This document shows, in pieces, positions 1 through 11,000 of a stretch of DNA of 64,000 bases. The position numbers were made by a program, and so were the translations under genes. The notes beneath the pieces were generated by a model, which did no database searches, was not told where the DNA came from, and was given only the letters and a program-made list of their open reading frames with translations. Within the stretch, counting starts at the first letter, position 1. Each line of letters starts with the position of its first letter. This stretch comes from Pempheris klunzingeri (lineage: Eukaryota; Chordata; Actinopteri; Acropomatiformes; Pempheridae), in contig NC_092016.1 in assembly GCF_042242105.1 (NCBI RefSeq), positions 7,826,501 through 7,890,500 on the forward strand. The letters are read 5' to 3'.

Positions 1-17
1 TTTTCACCCTGCGAGTC

Positions 18-21
<4 letters not shown>

Positions 22-75
<54 letters not shown>

Positions 76-107
76 CGTGTGTGTGCTTGTCTGTCTGTCT
101 GTCTGTG
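22..107. repeat. TG dinucleotide microsatellite passing into a TGTC tetranucleotide
   Basis: About 25 pure TG units are followed by interrupted GCGTGCGTG units and about five TGTC units. It lies in kcnq1 intron 1 and is probably length-variable. Confidence 0.97.
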
Positions 108-171
108 GACAGATTTTGTCAAGGCGATAGCATCAAATCCATGCAAGATGCTGTCACGAAACTTTACAGTA

Positions 172-470
172 GAGTTGCAACAATTAATTGAATAATTGAT
201 TAGTTGCTAACTATTCAGTTAATCGCTGACTATTTTCATAATCAATTATTTGATTTGATTTTTTTTTAAGGAAAAAAGTCTAAACTTCAGCTTTCAGCTT
301 CTTAAATGTTAATATGTTCTGGTTCATTTACTCCTCTGTAACAGTAAACTGAATATCTTTGGGTTGTGGACAAAATAAGACATTTTATTGACCAAATAAC
401 TAATCGATTAATTGAGAAAATATTTGGCAGATTAATTGATAATGAAAATAACCGTAAGTCGCAGCCCTAC
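172..470 (-). repeat. Dispersed non-autonomous repeat, family A
   Basis: This AT-rich element ends in GTCGCAGCCCTAC and contains repeated ATTAATTGATAATGAAAATAA-type blocks. The same terminal word in reverse (GTAGGGCTGCGACTAA) opens the copy at 6250, and related pieces recur near 8.4, 20.3, 36.8, 49.5 and 51.4 kb. From memory it is a very common teleost element with complementary ends. Its transposon class is not certain. Confidence 0.7.
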
Positions 471-1199
471 TTTACAGGTGTGTAGCTGAGATCAGGCTGA
501 GTTCTGACCTGAGTGTGGTCAAAGCAAAGGGCTGTAAGTAAGGAGGTAGGAACTAGGGAAGGAGCCGCTGGCCCCCTCAGTTTTACACCGCTGGCCCACA
601 TTGGTTAAGTCTGTACCCCTGTTTCAATCAATCATTCCTGTCCACTGATCCAACACAATCTAGATAATAGTCAACCTTTATTATCACAACTAACAACAGC
701 AACTAACATGATGCATCTTACATGATCTACACATACTAACTTGTGCAAACAATGACTATTATAGCCTTAATGAATTTTTAGAAAGTATTTAAAGACAGGG
801 CCCATTAAACCTTTAGTTGCATGTCCCCAACCCTGCGAGGATGGTTAGTCATACTGAATAAATCTGGCACAGTTCACTGGCATCGCCAAACTCACTTCTC
901 TCGTGTCATGTGTTCCACTGCAGCACACACAGCGAGTGGGCATCACGGCTGCTGTGATCACATCACAACATGGTCTCTAGTGTCAGTCTTATTCTTAGTT
1001 TGTATATAAAGTGATTTTACTTATTATTCATTTAAACTGTGTGACCTAAATGAAAGTCATTTGACCAAATGTGTTGAAGTTCTATAGGCACTGTGCTCTG
1101 GTTCACCTGACCTAAGCCCAGCTGTACTTAGACACAACGTATATGGCAGGTGCCTTTCAGTCAATTAATGATCCAGTTCAGGACGCATGTGTTACTATA

Positions 1200-1217
1200 G
1201 CAGCAGCAGCAGCAGCA
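1200..1217. repeat. Short CAG/AGC trinucleotide run
   Basis: Five to six GCA units in kcnq1 intron 1; no open frame uses them convincingly. Confidence 0.85.
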
Positions 1218-2588
1218 ACTCATCCCATGTGAAAGTGAGTTGGTAACAGACACATCAGGATGTTGTATTCGCATGCTGTTACTGTGCCCAAACCAAATGT
1301 AATGTTGAGGAAAATAAAACAGAAAAATGCAGCTCACTGTGACTGTCGGGGCCTAGTGCGACAAAATCAGCATAAAGATTTTGTAGCATCTAAACTGTTG
1401 TTACCCACAAATGGAGAGTCCAAATTAACCTAATGTTTTCTGAAAAAAAAGCTGTTGCCTGACTTCAGTGGGGGCCTTTCAATTGAACTTCTATTATTAT
1501 CATTCATATTTTCATCTAATCTGGTCTAAATCCATGGGCTCAGGGCTTACTATGACGTCTGGGACTAAATTATGCCATACTTCAGAGATCATAGAAGATC
1601 CTTTAGTCACATGTCAGGGGGGCATTCTTGGCCATGAAATTGATTTGTGAGAGTTTTATTTGCAGGGCGCCTATCGCTACACCGAGAGTGGTTTCTCCCA
1701 ATTAATGCAAATGTCTCTTTCCATCATCATTTCACTCATTACAGACACTCATAACTTCTTACTCTTGAAAACGTATTGAGGTGAACATTCATTTTTGAAT
1801 CTAATGTGCTAAACAAATATGAATAAAAGTTACATTTAAATAAATGTATTAAAAATATACATCTTCAAATTATTTTCCAGGATATTTGACTGGAGTGCAA
1901 AGGAGCGTGAGGCCACAATTAGATGGTTTCTAAAGGCAGAGCAGACAAGAGTTTATGTGTGTGACACCAAAACATATTCCCCGATCCAAATTATGCGGCA
2001 TGATCTGTTCCAGTCATTACACCATGCTAAAAGACTCCAACATTATCACAGTCGAAGCACGTTAACACCAACAAAGGAGAGGTGGTGCTCCCGAGTTGCT
2101 GTTATTAAAATGATTAATGTAAGCTATGTTTTAACTGTAGGTCAGCGTGCTCCCCTAACAGGTCAGGTTAGCAACATCAAGAAGGAAGCTCCATGTTTCA
2201 TGCATGAAGGGTGCTGATTTGTTGACAGTAAGCAAGAGCAGAGTAGACCAAGCTCATCAGTGCCAGAGGTGTGGTTGACCAGATCACCCTGACCTGTTTC
2301 TGTTTAGCTTTCTTAAAACAGCCACAGACACCTCTCCTTTTGTTACTGGGAACCAGAACCTAATACTTGAAGGAGCACCACTAGATGTAATTAACGAGAG
2401 AGGGACTGGAGCTAACGAAATGACACCGCACAGACCCGTGTCATCGATGTCAGGCACTCAACTAGACTGCTTACTGAATTTTAAACAGCTTTAAATGCTG
2501 ATACCAAAGTTTTTCTGACAATCTGAGAAATAAAGCCTTATCGTGGTTGTACTGAACTCAGTGTACACAGAACCAGACAGGTACTTAC

Positions 2589-3085
2589 ACGAGGAAGTGG
2601 TAGAGGAAGCATTTCAGTCCAGCAGGTCTCTCTAGAAAGTTGTAAACATCCCCCTGCATGCTAGTCTTGATGTAAGGGCTCTGGAAATCCTTTTGATGAT
2701 GCAGCCAGCTCGAGCGAGGAAGAGGTGGAGGGACAGAGGTGATAGAGGGCTGACTGTGTATGGTCTGCAGCGCTGGGTCCTTTGTGTCCGCTGGTGGACA
2801 GCAGGGAATGCCTGATCCATTATTCACCGCTGTGGGGTCCAGTTCCAGTGAAACAGGAGAGTAGTGGCTTCTGTCAAGTGCAGGGGCCTGCGGGGCAGAA
2901 GTAGTGGTTGTAGTGCCGGCGGAGGCTGCCAGATCAGCATCCATCTCCTGCTCCAGGCTGAGGCTGAGGCTTGTGCTGGCATATCCATTGGGGCTGCAAC
3001 GTATGAAGGAGCTCCCCATCCTGCTGCCATAGTCGCGTTGCACGTGGCACGTCATGTGAAAGGAACGTGCCCGTCTTTCCCCCAT
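2589..3085 (-). CDS. kcnq1: KCNQ1-type voltage-gated K+ channel, first coding exon (partial gene)
   Basis: This exon encodes the cytoplasmic N-terminus of a Kv7 channel up to the start of transmembrane segment S1. KCNQ1 forms the pore of the slow delayed-rectifier current in heart and epithelia. The first ~130 residues are low-complexity (Ser, Thr, Pro) and poorly conserved, as is usual for this region. The diagnostic part is the last ~20 residues, with VYNFLERP followed by KCFLYHF, which matches the segment just before S1 in KCNQ1. Translation starts at ATG 3083-3085 in a good context (AACATGG). The exon ends two bases into a valine codon at a GTAAGT donor (2583-2588); human KCNQ1 exon 1 ends in the same phase as far as I recall. 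The tryptophan normally between RP-G and KCF is leucine here. All later exons lie left of the window. The family call is firm; which teleost kcnq1 copy this is remains open. Confidence 0.85.
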
Positions 3086-4386
3086 GTTGCCCAGAGAGAT
3101 GGTCCGCTTCGGAAAGGGCCAAAAGGGGCTTAAAAGTCCTGGAAAGTCCTGGAGATTATGTCCAAGGCTCAGGTAGACGGGAAGAGCCCAGCAGCATGAG
3201 ACACCTAGCTAGGCATGGCTAGCTACCTGCTGCAGACACGAGCTTTCTCTGTTGTACTGCATGTGTGTCCATACCTGCAGTGGAAGAAATGACAGGAGTC
3301 ATGGAGATAGCTTGACTGAAAGTAAGCCCTCCACTAGTGGGCCTTGTTCATTTAAAAAAAAAAAAAAACTGTCATGAAAAAAATGTGGACACAGTAAGCT
3401 TAGTTTGCTGAACTAATGAAAAAAAAAAATCTAAAAAACATATATGTGTGTATATATATATTTAAATATATACTACTGTGACAGATGGCTTTCAAGTATA
3501 GCAGGAAAATATTCTTACCTCAGAAAAGTCATCAGATTAGAATCTGGAAAATACTAAAGTTGGATCCCTTCTGCATGGTACTTTTGAACTGTAGCCATAT
3601 GTGGATCAGAGACCAATTGTGCTCAGGGCACTGATACCGATTAGGGCTTCTTATTGTGTAACAGTCCTACTTCTTGCTATAAGATATATGTACAGATTGT
3701 ATAGCACCATGGGTATTCCATGTTTGCAAAGGAAAAGAGAGGGGATTACCATTTGAGAGAAAGAAATCATTGTGACATTTCTATGAACTTTAGGAAATGG
3801 TTACACGGATAGGCTATTACACCGTGACCTATAACCTGTGAAAACGGAGTAACAGGCACATAATATACCCAGTACAGAATTATACAGGAGTTACAGTGGC
3901 ATCAACAGGTCAGCACACAAGTTCATTTCCGCTGCCTTTCTAAGGATTTACTACTGTACAAACAGCATCCTGTTGCATTGTCCTTGATGGATGTCACAAC
4001 CTGTCTAATTTCCCATCTGGGAAGGTAAAACAAATGCACTCTGCTAACATTTAGAGAGTAATCCAGTGTTTTTACCAGCCTCCAACGTATTTTAAGCCAC
4101 TACAGCCTTCCCTAACAGTTACACAAAACATGCCACATCGCAGAAGCTTAATGAAAGTGCAAGCAAGAAAATTAGACCGATTAAAACTGTAAATTGCAGC
4201 TTGCTTTTCACACTTTTCTCTGGTTTTTTTAATAGCCAAAATAAGGTTAAAGTCAAGCACGTTGCAGCATTTTTATATGGATGTCTAATCAGTGTTGTTG
4301 CTAAAAGTGGTCGGTTGAGGAGATAAATACCTCAGTGAGTGCTATATTGATAGAGAAAACTGAGTTTTACTGCAAAATCTGTAGAA

Positions 4387-4433
4387 CTTCCTGATCACCA
4401 GTGACTCAGATGGCAGCGCTGGTGATCAGGAAG
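4387..4433. repeat. Perfect inverted repeat, 15-bp arms and 17-bp spacer
   Basis: The left arm CTTCCTGATCACCAG (4387-4401) is the exact reverse complement of the right arm CTGGTGATCAGGAAG (4419-4433). Single-stranded DNA or a transcript could fold into a hairpin. It lies about 1.3 kb upstream of the kcnq1 coding start. Confidence 0.97.
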
Positions 4434-6249
4434 GACTCTGTTAGCCTGTCAGCCTCCTCTGCTGCAATGAATTTCAGCATGGGCAGTTTTTGTCGAGTAT
4501 CGTTTTTGTTATTTTTGAGCTGCGGCCAAGGCTCACCTAAAGAGAGCAGGGTGGAGAGGATTTGGGGGTTGGGAGTCAGAAACTTGTGCGCAATGAATCA
4601 TGGTAAATGTATGCACTGCCAGCACGGCTCCGCGAGCCGCACTGACAGAGTACACAGTATGGTATCTATTGCTGACATTTAACATGATTACGGTGATTGG
4701 ACGTCCACGTAAAAGTGGCTACGTTTCCCTTTAATAAGGATGCACACTAATTCAAGTGTCAATAAGAAGATTATTGTCACAAAAAGCACTGCATGTTGAT
4801 GTTATGCTACCTAATTGTCAAATTTTCCACTATTTGCCTTTGATTTGAAGTATTTTACATGTGATATAATAACAGATAGTTCATAGACAAGAGAATAGCA
4901 AGTAATTCCATGTGTGAATAGTAGAAATGGAGCTGCAATCAGGAATGCATCCTAAATATGGTCTGCAATATACATACCTTTTATGACAAAGAACTTATAT
5001 CTAAGTCTGAACAACATAATAAGTTGACAAAAACACTTTCATTTGGTCAAGACAATGCAAATTACTGTCTGGTGTGGAATTAATTAGTGAGGTATAGGTG
5101 AGTAGGTGGTTCAGTATGTTCTCTGCAGAGACACTGATACCGGCAGTGTGATAGATGGCCGGATGTTGCCTAAAAGGATCGGAAAAAGTCTCATGGGACA
5201 AGAGAGGTAGGAGAATTGGAGGCGGCCGCCCCCGTCCATATCTGTCCTCAACTATGGATGACCTGTTGACAAGAGCCACACGCTGCCTCATGCTGCCTCC
5301 CTGTAGATAGAGTTTCTACCTTTAAAAACTCCACAGTCATGAGACACACAATGAACTGTCAGACATGCACTGGCTGCTGTGGGACTCTACAGTTACACAG
5401 TATTGTGTGACTTTCCGTTAAACTGAACCGACCCTGGCATGACACAAATTAAATGACAGCATGAGGGTTAAAATAAACTAAGAAGCTTCATTAAATACCT
5501 TATTTTTCCTTTTTTTTTTCTTTTTTTTTTTTTCCCTCTACTCCTGAAAGCCGTCGGGAAAAAAAGCACAGCCTGGGGTCTGTTTAATGAAGCTGCATAA
5601 TCAAGAAAATGTTAAGTAAATATTTGCATCAATTAATGCAAAGTTGCACGCTGCTGTTCGCAGCGGAGCCCTAATGTCAATATAAAGTATCAAATCTTAC
5701 CTTCAGACTCCAAAAGCGCACTTCAAGTTGTAATCGGTGTTAAATAATATGTGATTATTTCAGAAGCCAGGCAACACGTTCGCCTTTTTTTTCTCCCCCC
5801 AATGAGAGCAAGATCCAGACGTAAAATAAAATTAAAGCAACATAAGTTAGAACTTCTCCTCCAGCGCTGGTATAATAACCCCTAACATCGGAAAGAGAGT
5901 GAGAGGACGAGGCTTTAATCGGCTGCTGCCTGCAGGACTTGTCCCTTTGAAGTGCATCGCTGCTGGTGCCTGGACACATGCTGCGTTCAATGCTTAGGTG
6001 AAATTTAGTAAAAACTCCCTGCGCGATTAACGCAGTGGTACCCTGGCACTCCTCTATCAGCCAAGATGCAGAATTAAGTTGTAGAACAATAAATGTGCGG
6101 AATTGAATTGTTTTACAGAAAATTTGCTATAAAATGTGTAATTATTTTTGCTTATATCTGCCAATATATGGATCACACACTGTACACTGTGTAATATTAT
6201 GGAGTCTGAATTTGTGTCAAATGTGTTGGTATGTGTTTTCTGATTGCAG

Positions 6250-6560
6250 TAGGGCTGCGACTAAACTATTTTAATGAGCAATTCATCTTCTTTTTTTTTT
6301 TTTAATCAAATAATTGTTTAGTCAATAAAATGCCAGACTAACGATGACATCAAAATGTTTGGGCTGTTCATCCAGCAATCCAAAGAAAAAAGATATTCAA
6401 TCAATAACATAAGACAAAAACAGGCACCAAATCTTCATATCAGAGAAGCCTGAAGCAGCGAATGTTTGGCTTGTTTCATAAACTCCCTGAAGGCTCATGT
6501 GGAGTTTTCTTCCAAACAAATAATAAACAAGTTATTTTGTTACTGACCTAAAAACATCTG
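6250..6560 (+). repeat. Dispersed repeat, family A (opposite orientation to the 172-470 copy)
   Basis: It opens with TAGGGCTGCGACTAA, the complement of the end of the 172-470 copy, and continues with blocks (AATCAAATAATTGTTTAGTC; GAAGCAGCGAATGTTTGGC) typical of this family. The right boundary is approximate. Confidence 0.6.
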
Positions 6561-6758
6561 CATTATGGTCATTTGCATTATATGGTGATAACAATGGTGA
6601 AATAGTGGTAAATTTAAAGCCAGTACTAATTACACTTCATTTAAGCACAATGTGGTTTGTCACTGCTAACACAAAAATGAAATATCAGGCCATCCTGTTA
6701 CTGTATTCACACATTTAGCTCCTGCACTACTCAGTCAACTATCCCAAAAGCCCAGATT

Positions 6759-6793
6759 TATGTGATGATGATGATAATGATGATGATGATGAC
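6759..6793. repeat. GAT trinucleotide microsatellite
   Basis: Imperfect GAT repeat with one AAT interruption, in intergenic DNA. Confidence 0.93.
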
Positions 6794-7671
6794 GTGTTAG
6801 TTGCACATATTCAAACATAAGCAGCATAATTTGATCAACATACACTACACTACACTGTCAAAAGCAGGTCCTGCATTATTGTGTGACTGAGTTGCTCTAT
6901 CTTGAAAGGGATGCTGTATCAAAATCTATTGAGCGTTATTACTCCATTTTACATTGATCCCTCACGGTGCATAATCCTAAAATAATTTGTGCTTGATCCA
7001 ATCGTACTGCAGTCATTGAGACACAATAGGTGAGAGGTGAAGGGTCAACAGGGGCCCAGAAGCTATTTTTGCCCTGAGGCCCCCCCTGACAAGTTTATCC
7101 AGCCGTGCATGTTAGGATTGTTTCCTCAGTGAAGATAAAACTGGGTTCATGCACATAATGAGCATAGAGTAATGTGCAATGTGACCGTGCCTGACATACA
7201 GTAGCCTAAACATGAAGTTTTCCACTAGAAGAGTCTTAATTAAACAACACCAATTCATTTTCTCTCCATTTAAAACGAGCTAGTTCTTGTTCAAACTGAC
7301 TGCCGGCCAACCACAACACAAAAAAAAGCAGAACAAACATACCCCACATGCAGGCTCTTCTCTTTTTAAGTTACCCTTAGGTCCGGTTAATGCCATTAAT
7401 CTCTAGCCTGCCTCTCCTTCAAATGTAACTGAAGTCTCTAAGCACGCAGTTGGTGAAACAACAACAGAGACTTCACACATTTTTAGTTTCTTCAAACTGG
7501 TTCAAACCGAAAAAGAAGCACCTTAGTTATGTCTCACTCTTACGTTGGCGTGGGTGTGTTTTCATGGTTATGGCCAAAGGGAAGATTTTCTACAACCGGG
7601 ATGTTGATTTTACGGGGACATTTGAACGTAGCACATGTTTCAAAAAGCAGCAGCTGGCAGTGAGGTGGTCA

Positions 7672-7677
7672 CACGTG
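7672..7677. promoter_or_regulatory. CACGTG E-box upstream of mrps35
   Basis: A CACGTG hexamer sits 260 bp before the mrps35 start codon in locally GC-richer DNA. bHLH-zip factors such as USF or MYC bind this word. Any role here is inferred from position only. Confidence 0.25.
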
Positions 7678-7936
7678 ACGGGAGGCCGCGCGCTGACAGA
7701 AAACGCACCACTGTAAATATCAGATAAAGACGGATACTGACAAAAAGATGTTTTCTAACTTCGTTTAATAGAATTTCGTACCCTTGCCTGAATGAAGTCC
7801 CATTAAACATCCCGTCCTGAGACTCGACTCCTCCGTTCACCTGAAGGAGGCACTAAACACTCACTCTGCTCTAAGTTTAATGTTTTGCGATTCTCTTGGT
7901 TTGTCCCTCGCTGGTATCCGTAGTCATTGAGAAAAC

Positions 7937-8069
7937 ATGGCTTCTCACACAAGTAAAGCATTTCTGTCCCTAGGTCGAATAAATATTCCTCGTCTCGGAC
8001 TTCAGAAAACAGCCAGCAGGGTCACATACTCGACGGGTTTGTCTGTAAATTCTGCCAATAAGAAAAAAG
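7937..8069 (+). CDS. mrps35: mrps35 exon 1 (mitochondrial targeting sequence)
   Basis: ATG at 7937 in an AACATGG context; encodes residues 1-44 plus one base. Donor is GTGAGT at 8070. Confidence 0.9.
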
Positions 8070-11000
8070 GTGAGTTTGACCGTCTCTTTAAAATACTTCA
8101 GGCTGATACAGAACCATAGCTACATGCTAAGCTAGCTGTTTTAAATGCATGTAAGTTATCAAAGCTAATTCAGGTACTTCCTGTCCACTGACAGTGATGC
8201 ACTTTAGCAGTTCGTGTCCAAACGAAACCTACTGGGGTCTGGAAGGTCTCAGAGGTCCTTGTGGAGGCGCCTGTGTCTATTTTATTGGTTCATCATATCA
8301 CTACCTGGATGGCATTTAGTCTCCTCCCATCATGATCACAGCAGAATCAGACAAGACTTTAAAATAAAATAAAAGATTAGATGGTGCATCAGGGGATAAA
8401 TCTATTGATTATTTTCTTCTTTAATCGATGAATTACTGGTTTGATAAATATCAGGAAATGGTGACAAATATTAGTAATGTTAACAATTTGCTTCTTCTGT
8501 TTGACTCCAATATATTTATTTTACTATCCTATAAGACAATTAAGAAGCTATAACAAAAGTTATACATACAGTACAATGAGATTGCATGAAAACAAAGTGG
8601 GTACAACAGACATCACACTGTGCATATTGTAAAATATATCTGTCATACACGGCATACATTTGTTGTATCTACGAGTATGTGTGTTGTAGAAAATACAAAT
8701 TATCACAAAGTAAATATGATGTATTGGTTAAAGTGTCTTGACATTGTCACATTAAAAGTGAAAGTGTGTGTGTGGCTGAACTTGTCAATTTCTAGGTTTT
8801 CCTGAAAGAAGCGGAAAAGGAAACTTTGTCAAAAGACCCAGGAGAGATGTAAGTGTGAGGCTTTTATGTCTTTTTTTTTTAAGGCTGAATATAACAAGAT
8901 GTACATATGTCAAATGATATGATATTCAATAAGAAACTTGAAGAGGTTCCTTATCAATCAGACCGTCAATGATGATTTTGATTAAAAAAAAAACAAGATA
9001 TGAGAGTCGTCACAGTTCTGCAACGAACAGTTGTGGATTTTCCCAGTTTCATAATCAGAGTTTCCTTTTATCTTCTGTCTTTTGTGTCAGGAAGGGGAGC
9101 CCAGGACTAAAAGGATGCCGGTGGATCAGGACTGGACTGCAGTTTATCCAGCAGCAGCCCCCTTCAGATCAGGCTCCGTCCCCCTACCTGTGAGGATGGG
9201 CTACCCCATAAAAGGAGGCGTTCCTCCAGAGAAGAGGGGTAACCTAGAGCTAATCAAGGTCAGACGTCGTTACTTACATAGAACCACAACATAAAATATG
9301 CATTTTTAGCACACCGTGGTTCTTGCAATTTTAGGAATTTTAAAAAGAAAGAGGGGTGATAACCTCCTCACACCACAATAATAAATGGACAAAGAGCAGC
9401 TTTTTGCTCTGCTGCATGGCTCTGATGGCTCTGTCTCTGCAGCCGGATTACTGAGCTGCTGTGTCCAGACACCAGCTGCTCCATCTGGATTGAGCCACTT
9501 GCAGATCCACTTTCACTCGTGACCGCTGGAGCTCTGCTGTGCAGCCTAACAATGTTGATTTCATTCACTCCATCTGCCATGAGGGGTTAATCTGCTATGC
9601 ATCCCTTACTATGGTTGATGCTTGAAATATTTTACTTTTTAATCACAACTCGTACATGCTGTGTTTTTATGCAAAATAAAAGCCAATAATGTGACCAATG
9701 AGAAATTCATGTTGATGTCAGTGTAGAATAAATACTATAATTCTTTGCAAAACCTTTAAAACCAGTGTATTCTGAATACTAGAATTTAATGACTTTATAG
9801 ACGGTCATAAAAATTCTGTGTGATGTGAGTTTTTCTTTACACTGTCTGTGATGTAGATATTAAGACTGCTGGACATTTCCATGTGTTTGTTACATGAACA
9901 GTTATGCATTTGAACATTTACATAATCTCTTGCTCATAATCTCTTTCAGATACCAAATTTTCTGCATTTGACACCGGCAGCCATCAAGAAACACTGTGAA
10001 GCCCTGAAACGTAATTTCTTTTTTTAACTGTGAAGAGAAAAGCTAGTTTTTATTTTGTTGTGGTGTTTAGTAGAAAATTGTGGTTTTTATATATATTGTA
10101 TTACATGTAAAGATGTCTTTTTTTGTTGGCAGCGTTCTGTACAGAGTGGCCCTCCGCCTTGGACACTGATGCCAAATGTGACGAGCACTTCCCCATCAAA
10201 GTAGAAAGCACAGACTACGTGTCGTCTGGCCCGTCTCTCAGAAACCCCGCTGCTCGGGTTGTTCAGCTCAAAGTGAGTTTATGCGCAATTCCAGTTTTTC
10301 AGGTTTCTATAAAAAGTGTTTTTATCCGATGGCCTTAATTGTGTTTCATCGATGTATGGAAGGTCAAGTGCGGAGAAGCCTGACATGTAAAACAAGATTA
10401 GAGATTTACAGGGATGCACAATCACCAGCTGACATCATGTCTGTGACTTATTGTTGTCCGGTGACCTCAAACCTTAGAAATGATGCCGTCAAGTCTACAG
10501 AGAGATTACAGTCCTGCAGAATTAGTCTATATTTAAACATGTGCCGATGCTCTGTTCTTGTTCTTGTGTCAGTTTAAGTCTTTAGTTTTTTAGGGAAGCA
10601 TGTTTATATATTAACAACTTCATATTTTCACAGAAAAAAGGAACAAAACATTTCATCATCGACGTATTTGTTGGGACATTTTGATATTCCTCTTAATCCC
10701 TACTAACACTAATCCGTCAATATGCAGTCCTTCCCCCCCCCCAGACCAGAACCATACATGTAAACACATAAAGACACGTGAAAACCACAGTCTATGAAAA
10801 ACAAGATTCATACTTTACACGCTGCAAAACCTCTTATTGTCTCTTGGATGAGGTCACATGTTTACACAAGTTAATCGTATAGGTTTTTTCACTCAAACAG
10901 ACGAAAAAGAAATCCCACCTGACAATATAGGTATTCAGGAATTTAAACTGCCTTTGACAAATTTGTGACTTCCCCAGGTGGTCGATGTGTCATTTCCACC

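Larger units (their letters stand above)
1..2588 (-). other. Part of kcnq1 intron 1
   Basis: I see no second kcnq1 exon here; S1 and the voltage-sensor helices should lie further left. The stretch holds a TG microsatellite, one interspersed repeat (172-470) and a short CAG run. The small open frames have no recognisable protein similarity. Confidence 0.6.
3086..7936. other. Intergenic region between the divergent genes kcnq1 and mrps35
   Basis: kcnq1 points left and mrps35 points right, so both 5' flanks and promoters must lie here. I see poly-A and AT-rich runs (3350-3475), a perfect inverted repeat (4387-4433), a poly-T tract (5500-5533), a family A repeat (6250-6560), a GAT microsatellite (6759-6793) and a CACTA pentamer run near 6843. 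There is no recognisable gene. A 96-codon minus-strand open frame at 5001-5291 and a 74-codon one at 5755-5979 lack known motifs. A non-coding 5' exon of kcnq1 cannot be excluded. Confidence 0.6.

Noticed and set aside
22-107. TG/TGTC array as a possible telomeric or regulatory sequence
   Set aside because: A simple dinucleotide microsatellite of a type that recurs at many places in the window; nothing marks it as special.
5001-5291. Possible small gene or alternative kcnq1 exon on the minus strand
   Set aside because: No similarity to KCNQ N-termini and no convincing donor in phase; kept only as a note in the intergenic entry.
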